A stretch of 64,000 nucleotides of DNA from Xenophilus aerolatus (GCA_030418545.1 QAIB01000008.1:149668-213667), one strand, 5' to 3'. Numbered from the stretch's first letter, positions 17,989 to 25,464 are shown. Numbers and translations are program-made. Notes: generated by a model not told the origin, from the sequence alone.

Positions 17989-18375
17989 ATGCCACATACA
18001 ACTTATACGCTCAACAAGGTTGCAGAAGCCGTTGTTGGCAAGACCACTTTCACTGCGCCGACCGTTTACATTGGTCTGTCTACTACTACCCCAGTCGCTG
18101 CCGGTACTGGTGCAACCGAGCCTTCTGGCAACGGATATGCACGGGTTTCTGGTACGACGTGGGCAACAGCGTCCGGTGGAGCTACCTCAAACTCGGCAGC
18201 AATTTCGTTTGCGAAGGCAACTGGGTCTTGGGGCACTGTGACGTACGTGGTTGCTTACGACGCATCCACTGCTGGCAACATGCTTTGGTTTGCTCCGCTT
18301 GGCGCATCGAAGTCGATTGCCGCTGACGACACACCATCCTTCGCGACTGGTTCTATCACCGTCACCCAAAGCTAA
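17989..18375 (+). CDS. Small tail fibre protein
   Basis: 128 residues, Thr/Ser/Ala/Gly-rich, all-beta in appearance. It begins TTYTLNKVAEAVVGKTTF and continues APTVYIGLSTTTP, a pattern I recognise from short phage tail fibre or adhesin-tip proteins of proteobacterial phages. It has an AGGAGG ribosome site 5-6 nt upstream. Likely a trimeric appendage component; receptor unknown. Confidence 0.7.
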   Translation: MPHTTYTLNKVAEAVVGKTTFTAPTVYIGLSTTTPVAAGTGATEPSGNGYARVSGTTWATASGGATSNSAAISFAKATGSWGTVTYVVAYDASTAGNMLWFAPLGASKSIAADDTPSFATGSITVTQS

Positions 18376-18394
18376 TCCGCTGTTGGGGTAGTGG

Positions 18395-18700
18395 ATGGCT
18401 GATACCGGATGGCTGTCACCCGGTACCTGTTCCGATACAGGTACTACATGGGCGAATTCAAACAATGCGTCTGCGCTTGACGGCAGCGATTCGTCCACCT
18501 CAAGCAACATCCCGATCTCGACCCGCTTTCAGGTGTGGCAAGAGGGCTTCGGACAAACGGACGACTTCCTCGTTGAGGATGGTCAGTTCGATGTCGTGCT
18601 GTGCGCGGTAGGTAGCTTCACGTTTCTGCTCAGCGCAGATGGATACGACGACCTTGAGGTGGTCATTGAGGCCGTAGAGCCAGAAGAGGGAGAAGAATAA
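18395..18700 (+). CDS. Small acidic tail-region protein of unknown function
   Basis: 101 residues, Ser/Thr/Asp-rich at the N-terminus (GWLSPGTCSDTGTTW) and very acidic at the C-terminus (ending EEGEE). It lies within the fibre module, coupled to the next gene by TAATG. Only a weak ribosome site (GGGG) is visible. I do not recognise the family; a structural appendage part is the reasonable guess. Confidence 0.6.
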   Translation: MADTGWLSPGTCSDTGTTWANSNNASALDGSDSSTSSNIPISTRFQVWQEGFGQTDDFLVEDGQFDVVLCAVGSFTFLLSADGYDDLEVVIEAVEPEEGEE

Positions 18701-19173
18701 TGGCGATCACAGTCACTAATGTCCAGGCAATTTACCCGTCGGGTACGACCGTTTCAAATGGCGCTTCGTACCCAACCATTGGAAGCAGTTTTAATATAGT
18801 CAGTGGAACATATTATGTCGCAACGATATATGGCGCGAATATGCCTACTAGTCTTGGCAGTCCACCGTGGTATGCCGGCTCCTCGAAGACTGTGCTGCCG
18901 TTGAACTTAATAGATTCGATTCCCGGAAAGATGTATGTCTACGGCGGATTTGCCACCTCCACCACCTCCAACGTCTACATTACCATGCAAGGAACCCAAG
19001 ACACGGGTTCAGCAGTCACTTACTGGTGCAACACTGATGCCATCACTGGACTTTCGTCGTCGGGGACGATTGTTCAGTCCGCGAAAACTACTACAGCGGG
19101 CACGAATCCGGGGGTAACGCTCAGCAGCACCACCCCAGGCAGCGTTGTTTACATGGTAGGTGGATCGACGTAA
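18700..19173 (+). CDS. Tail appendage protein, N-terminal piece (ends at an in-frame TAA)
   Basis: 157 residues of Ser/Thr/Gly-rich beta sequence starting MAITVTNVQAIYPSG. It stops at TAA 19171-19173, which is followed at once by ATG 19174 in the same frame. The last residues (LSSTTPGSVVYMVGGST) look like the first strands of a beta domain whose next strand (ITLESGWTSL) is at the start of the following gene. So this may be one protein split by a nonsense change, or a stop with re-initiation. As read, it is a separate small protein. Confidence 0.65.
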   Translation: MAITVTNVQAIYPSGTTVSNGASYPTIGSSFNIVSGTYYVATIYGANMPTSLGSPPWYAGSSKTVLPLNLIDSIPGKMYVYGGFATSTTSNVYITMQGTQDTGSAVTYWCNTDAITGLSSSGTIVQSAKTTTAGTNPGVTLSSTTPGSVVYMVGGST

Positions 19174-21975
19174 ATGACCACCATTACGCTAGAGAGCGGA
19201 TGGACCAGCTTAAAGAACGCCACACTGTCCGGCTCACCACCACTCAGTCAAGTCGTAGTTGCTTACAACACGGCAGGTGATACGACGCCATCGTTCACGA
19301 CAAGTGGTGGAACAGCGAACGCGCTAATTGCTCTTGAGATCAGAGTCGCGCCAACAGCGGTGTTCGAAAGCGGGTGGACGTCCGTCTCTGATACAAAGAC
19401 CAGCTTAATGTATGGCGCTGGCCTTTATCAGCAAGTAATTTCGGGGTACACCACTGCTGGCGACAACACTCCGTCAGCAAATCTGTACGGCGCAGATGTC
19501 GGGCTTCTTGCTATTGAACTTGCTGACCCCTCATCTAGTGGTCCGCTCAACCCATCCTCTTCAGTGTCTTCGGGCGGCACCGTGTCGTGGGCGACGCCAA
19601 GCGACGCAAACGAGAGCGACAACGTCTACACCACGCACACGGTCAGCACTACTGCGGCCAACATGCCGTATCTCAACACGTCGGGATACGGCTTCAACAT
19701 CCCATCGAATGCCACCATCAAGGGCATCACGGTTGTTGTCGAGAAGAAGTACACCGGTGGCTCGACAGGCAACGTAAGAGACAACACCGTCCAGCTCATG
19801 AAGGCTGGCTCCCGTGTCGGGAGCAATCTCGCTGTCACTGGCACGAACTGGAGTTCCACCGACACGAACGTCACGTACGGCGGCAACACGAACCTCTGGG
19901 GCACTACGTGGACTCCAGCGGAAATTAATGACTCCGCCTTCGGTGTCAGCGTCCGAGCAGTAGGTAACGGTACTGGTGCCAACCGTGTTGCCAACATCGA
20001 CAACGTCCGTATCACCGTCAGCTACATCGCTCCCCTGCCAACAGGCACCGCGCCAACCATCGTTCAGCAGGCCATCAATACCAGTGGCACGACGACTCTG
20101 CCTAGTGCCACAACGGCAGGCAACACGCTGCTTGTCATCGCGACGTACGACCCAAGCGGTGGAACCAGCTCCATCACGGACAGCAAGGGCAACACAGTCC
20201 CTGCGCAGTTCCTCGACTACGGCACGGGCATCACAAAGTACCGTGCATGGCTGATCCCCATCACGACCGCTGGTGCATCGCATTCCATCACCGGCTCTTT
20301 CGGCACGTACACGGCGTACTCAACGATATCCGTCTACGAGCTGTCTGGCGCAGTCACGGTAGACACACCTGTCACTGCCTCTGCGTACGACACGACCTCG
20401 CCGTATGAGGTCACGTCTGGCTACCCATCGCAGACGAACAACCTTCTGTTCGCAATCATCGCATCAGAGGGCAGCGACAACGTCACGTTCAGCGCATCGG
20501 GTTGGACAAAGCAGAACGAGTTCGCGGATTTCACTGCATATTGGGGTCAATCCAACTTCACTAAGGTAGGTGGCTCTGGACAGGAGTTGTTCAGCGCAAC
20601 CATGTCAGCTAACTCGCCAGATATCGTTTCAGTCTTTGGACTGAAGCAGGGTACTGGCTCTAACCCGGTGGATTTGGGCACGGCGTCAGTTACGTCAACA
20701 GGCGCGATCAGTTCACCTTCGTTGCAGGTCCAACGCGGGCTGTCTGCTTCTCTGACGGGCACGTCAAACATCAACGGTACGTTGGCCGCCACAAGGGGTC
20801 TGTCGGCTGCTTTGACTGGCAGCACGACAATCACTGCATCCCTTGGTAGGCTTGTCTCGCTGAGCGCTGCGGTAACGGGTTCATCGACTATTGAAGCCTC
20901 GTTGAGCGCTGTCAAGGAGCTGTCCGCAGCGGTTGTTGGCACCTCAACAATCAGCTCGCCAACGCTCGACACGTACAAACAACTCAGTGCTGATCCGATT
21001 CAGTCAACCGGGACGATCACTGCGTCTCTGTCCGTCGCAAAGGAGCTGAGCGCGTCCTTAACTGGATCAACCGCGATCACTGCAAAGCTAGATGCGCAGA
21101 AGTTGCTGAGTGCCGAAGTGCAGAGCACGGGAAGCATCACCGCAACCTTGAGCGCTGACAAGCAGCTTAGCGCGCAACCGATCATTGGCACGACCACCAT
21201 CACTGCCACCTTGGGCAACTTGGTCAGCCTCGAAGCCCAACCTATCGTATCCACGGGTACGGTTGAAGCTGGCGCAATTGAGTTGCTGAAGACGCTTGAG
21301 GCCGATTCGATTGTCGGCACGACCACGATCCAGGCGGGAACGTTGCTTGTCGAGCGTGGGCTGTCTGCGGCGGTGGCTGGCACAACCAACATCAGTGCAG
21401 CGCTTTCGGTGCAGAAGGGCCTTGCCGCATCGTTGACTTCTACCGGCACCATCACTGCCGCGTTGAGCATCAAGAAGGAGCTTGCGGCGCAGCCTATTAC
21501 TTCAACAGGTCAGATCTCGGCATCGCTAAGTGTCGCGAAGGAGCTGTCGGCTGAGGTCATTGGTACTTCTGTCATCGACGCAAGCGGGCTGCAAGTTGTT
21601 CGTGGCCTTGCTGCATCGGTCTCCGGATCAACCGGCATCGTTGCGGGTCTGTCAGTGCTTCGCGAGCTGAATGCTGCGCTCACTGGAGCAACAGACATCG
21701 TTGCCGCCGTTGAGGTAGAGAGAGGTCTTGCGGCTGTAGTAGAGGGCAACTCCGACATCACTGCTCTGTTGGCGCTGGAAGTTGGCCTTGCAGCTCAGCT
21801 TACTGGCGCAACGACGATTACCGCAGCACTGTCCTTGGTCGCAAGCTTCCGCGACAAGCCAGTCATCGAAGTGCAGGTGCTTGCGCCTGAACAGATCGAT
21901 GTACAGGTGCTGCCAAATGGCTTGATCACTGCACAGGTCATAGACAAGCCAGCACTAAATATTTCCATTCAATAG
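19174..21975 (+). CDS. Large repeat-containing tail appendage protein
   Basis: 933 residues in the same frame as the preceding gene. The N-terminal third has two related beta units (ESGWTSLKNATLSGSPP and ESGWTSVSDTKTS, each leading to a TAGD.TPS strand), then a jelly-roll-like region (residues about 125-290) and another beta domain. Residues about 523-891 are eighteen tandem repeats of 20-22 residues. A short C-terminal tail (VIEVQVLAPEQIDVQV) follows. It is probably a long fibre or adhesin. A possible ribosome site (AGGTGGA, 19158-19164) lies 9 nt before ATG 19174, so independent or coupled initiation is possible. Confidence 0.75.
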   Translation: MTTITLESGWTSLKNATLSGSPPLSQVVVAYNTAGDTTPSFTTSGGTANALIALEIRVAPTAVFESGWTSVSDTKTSLMYGAGLYQQVISGYTTAGDNTPSANLYGADVGLLAIELADPSSSGPLNPSSSVSSGGTVSWATPSDANESDNVYTTHTVSTTAANMPYLNTSGYGFNIPSNATIKGITVVVEKKYTGGSTGNVRDNTVQLMKAGSRVGSNLAVTGTNWSSTDTNVTYGGNTNLWGTTWTPAEINDSAFGVSVRAVGNGTGANRVANIDNVRITVSYIAPLPTGTAPTIVQQAINTSGTTTLPSATTAGNTLLVIATYDPSGGTSSITDSKGNTVPAQFLDYGTGITKYRAWLIPITTAGASHSITGSFGTYTAYSTISVYELSGAVTVDTPVTASAYDTTSPYEVTSGYPSQTNNLLFAIIASEGSDNVTFSASGWTKQNEFADFTAYWGQSNFTKVGGSGQELFSATMSANSPDIVSVFGLKQGTGSNPVDLGTASVTSTGAISSPSLQVQRGLSASLTGTSNINGTLAATRGLSAALTGSTTITASLGRLVSLSAAVTGSSTIEASLSAVKELSAAVVGTSTISSPTLDTYKQLSADPIQSTGTITASLSVAKELSASLTGSTAITAKLDAQKLLSAEVQSTGSITATLSADKQLSAQPIIGTTTITATLGNLVSLEAQPIVSTGTVEAGAIELLKTLEADSIVGTTTIQAGTLLVERGLSAAVAGTTNISAALSVQKGLAASLTSTGTITAALSIKKELAAQPITSTGQISASLSVAKELSAEVIGTSVIDASGLQVVRGLAASVSGSTGIVAGLSVLRELNAALTGATDIVAAVEVERGLAAVVEGNSDITALLALEVGLAAQLTGATTITAALSLVASFRDKPVIEVQVLAPEQIDVQVLPNGLITAQVIDKPALNISIQ
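20740..21846 (+). repeat. Eighteen 20-22-residue repeats in the appendage protein
   Basis: In-frame units of 60-66 bp, each starting with L-S/A/E-A and carrying a G-T/S-T-x-I-x-A core (LSAALTGSTTITASLGRLVS, LAAQPITSTGQISASLSVAK and others). Copies differ in sequence but keep spacing, as in a beta-solenoid or beta-helix stalk. Confidence 0.85.
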
Positions 21976-21982
21976 GAAACGT

Positions 21983-22351
21983 ATGGCACAAGAAGTCGCA
22001 CTCACAATTGATCAAGGCAGCCAATACGTGCAGCCATTCAAGTTCTTCGCTGATGAAGGCAACACTGACATTTTGGATTTGAGCGGCGCGAGCGCTGCCA
22101 TGCAGTTCAAGCGCGATGACTATGATGGCGCGGTAGTGTTGGCGCTGACCTCTGCATCGGGGCTTGTCATTGACGCCGCTCAGGGCACGATCACGGCCAC
22201 CATCACGGCGGCGCAGACAGCAGCAATCAAGGTGATGAAGGGTGACGACTCAGTCACCGGCCGCTACGACCTTGAGATTGAGGTTGGTGGCGTCAAGAAG
22301 CGTGTCTTGCAAGGCGACTTCACCATCACCCGCGAAGTCACGACTATTTGA
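21983..22351 (+). CDS. Small virion-associated protein of the fibre module
   Basis: 122 residues, predicted beta-sandwich with a NDSV/YDLEIEV-like C-terminal half. It begins EVALTIDQGSQYVQPFKF and has SGASAAMQFKRDDYDG, a pattern of small phage baseplate or tail accessory proteins. It starts 7 nt after the repeat protein's stop with AGGAAA as ribosome site. Its 3' end overlaps the convergent H-NS-like gene by 8 bp. Specific function unknown. Confidence 0.62.
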   Translation: MAQEVALTIDQGSQYVQPFKFFADEGNTDILDLSGASAAMQFKRDDYDGAVVLALTSASGLVIDAAQGTITATITAAQTAAIKVMKGDDSVTGRYDLEIEVGGVKKRVLQGDFTITREVTTI

Positions 22352-22703
22352 TTAGGAAGTCCTCTTTGATCTTGCCCTCAGCAAGCAGAGGCTTCATCCA
22401 CCTTGGGGCATGACCCTTGCCGCTCCACAGTTCACCATTCGGCCCTTGATATTTGGGGGCGCTCACCGTGCCTTTGTCAGCACGTTCTTTGCGGGGAGTG
22501 GATCGACGGGCGGGAGCGTACTTGCGCAGCTCCTCGACAGCTAGATGGATGTCCAATCCCTGAGCTTGCAGCTTTCTCGCCAGCGCATCCACCAGCACCT
22601 TTACCTCTTCAACAGAACGGCTGGCGAGCAGTTCACGGGCCTTCTGCGCCTTCTTCTCCAGCTCAGCGATTTCCTTCTGTATGTCAGCGTAGCTCTGTGC
22701 CAT
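22344..22703 (-). CDS. H-NS family DNA-binding protein encoded by the prophage
   Basis: 119 residues on the opposite strand to all neighbouring phage genes. The N-terminal half is a coiled-coil oligomerisation region (IQKEIAELEKKAQKARELL). The C-terminal domain carries the H-NS signature KYQGPNGELWSGKGHAPRW, the AT-hook-like loop that reads AT-rich minor groove. A ribosome site AAGGA lies 5 nt before the ATG, and a GATAAT -10 element is at 22733-22738. Such proteins silence AT-rich horizontally acquired DNA; a prophage copy could silence phage late genes in the lysogen or interfere with host H-NS. Family assignment is firm, role inferred. Confidence 0.9.
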   Translation of the reverse strand: MAQSYADIQKEIAELEKKAQKARELLASRSVEEVKVLVDALARKLQAQGLDIHLAVEELRKYAPARRSTPRKERADKGTVSAPKYQGPNGELWSGKGHAPRWMKPLLAEGKIKEDFLIK

Positions 22704-22732
22704 TGCATTCCTTGTTGTTGGGGGAAGTCTGC

Positions 22733-22738
22733 ATTATC
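22733..22738 (-). promoter_or_regulatory. Possible -10 element of the H-NS-like gene
   Basis: Read on the minus strand this is GATAAT within TAGATAATG, about 30 nt upstream of the ATG at 22703. No convincing -35 is seen. It would let the silencer be expressed separately from the late operon. Confidence 0.45.
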
Positions 22739-22780
22739 TACGAGCGTCAGGATAAATATGGTTTTCAGGCGGGAGAGCAA

Positions 22781-23185
22781 ATGCCAGAGTCAGCAGCAGC
22801 GGTAGCGCAGGCCCGCATTGAGACGCACCTTGAGCACATCAAAGAGAACGTAGAGCAGTTGGCGGCGGATCAAAAGGACCATGCCCAGGAAATGAGGGAC
22901 ATGAAGGAGATGGCGTACCAGCTCCATGCCAGCTCTCAAATCCAGCTTCAGGCGATTGAGGCAACCAACAAAAGAGTAGACATCTTTGACAAGAGCCTAG
23001 ACGCTGTTCGCGAAAGGATTGATGTGCTTGACGAAAAGATGGACAAGGTCGAGGACGACTTCATGTCGTTCAAGACGAAGATGCTTACCTACATGGGGAT
23101 CGCTGGCACCGCTGCGGCTGGTGTATGGGCCATCTTTGGGTCGCACATCACTACCTGGGCACTGCGTCTGTTCGGGATCGGCTAA
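22781..23185 (+). CDS. Coiled-coil protein with one C-terminal membrane segment (holin candidate)
   Basis: 134 residues from ATG 22781 (GGGAG 5 nt upstream). Residues 1-95 are a long charged coiled coil (EHIKENVEQLAADQ, later ERIDVLDEKMDKVEDD); residues about 103-130 are hydrophobic (YMGIAGTAAAGVWAIFG) and end in a short tail. This resembles haemolysin XhlA or type-III holin-like phage proteins. It is the last prophage gene before the host junction. No endolysin or spanin gene is next to it, so holin remains a guess; a superinfection or membrane-tether role is possible. Confidence 0.6.
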   Translation: MPESAAAVAQARIETHLEHIKENVEQLAADQKDHAQEMRDMKEMAYQLHASSQIQLQAIEATNKRVDIFDKSLDAVRERIDVLDEKMDKVEDDFMSFKTKMLTYMGIAGTAAAGVWAIFGSHITTWALRLFGIG

Positions 23186-23283
23186 CGCTTTTGAGCAGCG
23201 ACCTTGCGGCGGCGCTCATTCTACGAAGTGCCAAACGCCAGTCAAGTAACATACTGTTACATATCAAGCATCTAACCAATCTT
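23186..23283. other. Prophage-host junction (attachment site region)
   Basis: Between the last phage gene and the conserved DUF455 codons, base composition changes from moderate to high GC. The DUF455 reading frame keeps family-like residues (HIEFNAI) down to about 23,284 and then diverges (KIG, stop), so the crossover lies close to 23,280-23,300. The matching left junction and the duplicated core are outside the window, so exact ends cannot be given. Confidence 0.7.
23246..23260. repeat. Short inverted repeat next to the attachment site
   Basis: GTAACA (23246-23251) and TGTTAC (23255-23260) around a 3-nt centre. It lies about 25-50 bp inside the prophage end, where integrase or excisionase arm sites are common. 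It could equally be chance. Confidence 0.4.
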
Positions 23284-23565
23284 GATGGCGTTGAACTCGA
23301 TGTGACAGATCGAATGGACCAGCGCGGCGCGGCCCTCGTCGGTGAAGGGCGAGCGCGTGGGCACCTCGGTGGCCGACACGCGCACCGGCCTTGCCGGTCG
23401 GCCAGGCACGCCGGGCTCGTCGCCCGCGTCGCGCACCGGCACGCACCAGGTCTCGTCTGCTATCGATTCCATAGCTGTCTGCGCCCACAAGGCGCGCGTC
23501 GCCGCCACTTTCTCTTCGGGATCGGTGAGGCGGAGCGCATGCAGGGCACGCAGGCGGGGGTGCAT
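23272..23565 (-). pseudogene. DUF455 (ferritin-like) gene truncated by the prophage
   Basis: A 97-residue remnant from ATG 23565, the first Met that fits the family N-terminus (MHPRLRALHALRLTDPEEK). It matches DUF455 proteins through GVPGRPARP, the SPFTDEGRAALVHS segment and HIEFNAI, then ends after three non-family residues. Full proteins are about 270 residues, with the di-iron four-helix bundle mostly in the missing part, so the remnant cannot be active. The rest of the gene should lie at the other prophage end. Residues 32-43 are encoded by a dispersed repeat (23458-23477). The gene is divergent from the carbonic anhydrase gene. Confidence 0.88.
23458..23477 (-). repeat. Hairpin-repeat copy inside DUF455 coding sequence
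   Basis: On the minus strand CAGCTATGGAATCGATAGCA, preceded after three bases by a GCGCC...GGCGC hairpin. The same plan occurs at 50220-50261 and 32405-32449. Here it encodes part of a variable linker, so it is tolerated in frame. Confidence 0.6.
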
Positions 23566-23575
23566 CCCTACAATT

Positions 23576-23743
23576 CTAGGGATGCTCTTCACGAATCGAG
23601 CGGCAAGTGTGCGCTGCGCATCGGGATGAGCCACGAGGCGCAAAGCGCAGCAATAGCCCGGCTATTGCGAGCATTTGCAACGACGTGGGTCGCCCGATTG
23701 CGCAGATGCACACGGCGCGAGGATTCGTGAAGAGCATCCCTAG
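23576..23743. repeat. 168-bp imperfect palindrome (MITE- or REP-like element)
   Basis: The outer 22 bp are perfect inverted repeats (23576-23597, starting CTAGGGATGCTCTTCACG, and 23722-23743). The centre is GCAATAG (23650-23656) and CTATTGC (23662-23668). The two arms share one symmetry centre near 23659.5, and the intervening arm sequence also pairs imperfectly. There is no T-run and no coding content. It fills the space between the DUF455 and carbonic anhydrase genes. Confidence 0.88.
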
Positions 23744-23822
23744 GGATCGCATCGCCGATGGCACTGCGCCTGTGCGGCGAGTGCCTTCATCCCCCACATC
23801 CGAACACGCTGGAGACTCCCCG

Positions 23823-24347
23823 ATGGCCCTGTATGAACTCGACGGCGTCGCGCCGCAACTCGCCGCTGGCGCCTGGGTGGCCGACAGCGCCCAGGTCATC
23901 GGCAACGTGAAGATGGACGTGGACAGCAGCGTGTGGTTCGGCGCCGTGCTGCGCGGCGACACCGAGCAGCTTTCCATCGGTCGCAACAGCAACATCCAGG
24001 ACCTGTCGGTGCTGCACGCCGACGTCGGCTGTCCGCTCACCATCGGCGAGAACGTGACGGTGGGCCACCAGGTCATGCTGCACGGCTGCACGATCGGTGA
24101 CAACTCGCTCATCGGCATCCAGGCGGTGGTCTTGAACAACGCGAGGATCGGCCGCAACTGCATCGTCGGCGCCGGCAGCGTGGTGACCGAGGGCAAGGAG
24201 TTCCCGGACAACTCCCTCATCATCGGCGCGCCCGCCAAGGTGGTGCGCACGCTCGACGAGGCTGCCGCCGCCAAGCTGCGCCAGAGCGCGGAGCATTACG
24301 TGGACAACGCCCGGCGCTTTGCGAAGGGCCTGAAAAAGATCGCTTGA
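23823..24347 (+). CDS. Gamma-class carbonic anhydrase-like protein
   Basis: 174-residue left-handed beta-helix (hexapeptide-repeat) protein; converts CO2 and bicarbonate in active members. The three zinc-ligand histidines are present: His65 (VLHAD), His82 (VGHQ) and His87 (LHGC). The hexapeptide pattern (IGENVT, IGDNSL, IGRNCI) and the closing IIGAPAKVVR are typical of the YrdA/CaiE group. ATG 23823 is chosen for its GGAG ribosome site and family start ALYELDG. Physiological substrate in this subgroup is often uncertain. Confidence 0.92.
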   Translation: MALYELDGVAPQLAAGAWVADSAQVIGNVKMDVDSSVWFGAVLRGDTEQLSIGRNSNIQDLSVLHADVGCPLTIGENVTVGHQVMLHGCTIGDNSLIGIQAVVLNNARIGRNCIVGAGSVVTEGKEFPDNSLIIGAPAKVVRTLDEAAAAKLRQSAEHYVDNARRFAKGLKKIA

Positions 24348-24393
24348 ATGAAGTTCACTCGCTGCTTCTTCCCCGTTTCCCCCATCAAGGCAC

Positions 24394-24440
24394 CCGCGGA
24401 ACCGGCTGGGCCGGGCCGCTGGGTGCGCCCCCTCGAGGGG
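24394..24440 (+). repeat. GC-rich intergenic repeat, copy 1
   Basis: Core GGAACCGGCT, then GCCGGGCCGC and a CCCCCT...AGGGG palindrome. The same element is at 26867-26913 (same strand) and 34462-34504 (opposite strand). It lies in the leader between the carbonic anhydrase gene and hslO. Confidence 0.75.
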
Positions 24441-24472
24441 GAGCGCCGAAGGCGCATGGGGGTGTAAGTCCA

Positions 24473-25459
24473 ATGTCCGAACTGCACACCTTTCTTTTCG
24501 ACGGCCTTCCCGTGCGCGGCATGGTGGTGAGGCTCGACCAGGCCTGGCAGGAGGTGCTGGGGCGCCGCGCCTCCAACACCCACACCGGCGCCTACCCGCA
24601 GCCGGTGGCCGAACTGCTCGGCGAGATGACGGCCGCTGCCACGCTGATGCAGGCCAACATCAAGTTCAAGGGCTCGCTGATCCTGCAGATCTTCGGCGAC
24701 GGGCCGGTCAAGGTCGCGGTGGCCGAGGCGCAGCCCGACCTGGGCGTGCGCACCACGGCCAGCGTGGTGGGCGAGGTCGCGGCCGACGCGGCCCTGCCCG
24801 ACCTGGTCAACGTGAACAACAAGGGCCGCTGCGCGATCACGCTCGACCCCAAGGACCGCCTGCCCGGCCAGCAGCCCTACCAGGGTGTGGTGCCGCTCTT
24901 CGGCGACCGCGGCGAGAAGCTGGGCAAGCTCAGCGACGTGCTGCAGCACTACATGCTGCAGAGCGAGCAGCTCGACACCACGCTGGTGCTGGCTGCCGAC
25001 GACAAGGTCGCGGCGGGCCTGCTGATCCAGCGCTTGCCCGTGACGGGCGAGGGCAACCTGGCCGGCGGCACGGCACGCGCCAACGAGGACGAGATCGGCC
25101 TGAACGAGGACTACAACCGCATCGCCACGCTGGCCGCCAGCCTGACGCGCGAGGAACTGCTCACGCTCGACGTGGAGACCATCCTGCGCCGCCTGTTCTG
25201 GGAAGAGAAGCTGCTGCGCTTCGAGCCGCGCAGCGGCATGCTGGGCCCGCACTTCGCCTGCACCTGCAGCCGCGAACGCGTGACCAACATGCTGCGCGGC
25301 CTCGGCCGCGAAGAGGCCGAGAGCATCCTGGCCGAGCGCGGCAACATCGAGGTGGGCTGCGACTTCTGCGGCAAGCAGTACCGCTTCGACCCGGTCGATG
25401 CGGCGCAGATCTTCACCTCGCCGGGCGATCAGATGCCGGGCAGCAGCGTCGTCCAGTAA
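24473..25459 (+). CDS. hslO: Hsp33 redox-regulated chaperone
   Basis: 328 residues. Holdase chaperone that is switched on when oxidation releases zinc from four cysteines. These are present in the C-terminal domain as Cys263-Thr-Cys265 and Cys296-Asp-Phe-Cys299, the classic CXC and CXXC spacing. The N-terminal domain (FLFDGLPVRGMVVRL...) matches the family. ATG 24473 is chosen because it gives the family N-terminus (SELHTF); the upstream open frame is repeat-derived and without family similarity. Its 3' end is 5 bp from the convergent kinase gene. Confidence 0.95.
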   Translation: MSELHTFLFDGLPVRGMVVRLDQAWQEVLGRRASNTHTGAYPQPVAELLGEMTAAATLMQANIKFKGSLILQIFGDGPVKVAVAEAQPDLGVRTTASVVGEVAADAALPDLVNVNNKGRCAITLDPKDRLPGQQPYQGVVPLFGDRGEKLGKLSDVLQHYMLQSEQLDTTLVLAADDKVAAGLLIQRLPVTGEGNLAGGTARANEDEIGLNEDYNRIATLAASLTREELLTLDVETILRRLFWEEKLLRFEPRSGMLGPHFACTCSRERVTNMLRGLGREEAESILAERGNIEVGCDFCGKQYRFDPVDAAQIFTSPGDQMPGSSVVQ

Positions 25460-25464
25460 GCCGC

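Noticed and set aside
1673..22758. TAAATA copies as T4-type late promoters (TATAAATA)
   Set aside because: Only the last six bases match, the bases before vary, and nothing else here resembles T4-like phages. Kept as an unexplained motif instead.
23650..23668. GCAATAGCCCGGCTATTGC as a transcription terminator
   Set aside because: No T tract follows on either strand; it is the centre of a larger palindrome.
24344..24472. N-terminal extension of hslO in frame from 24344
   Set aside because: The added residues come from the GC-rich repeat and have no family similarity; ATG 24473 gives the normal Hsp33 start.
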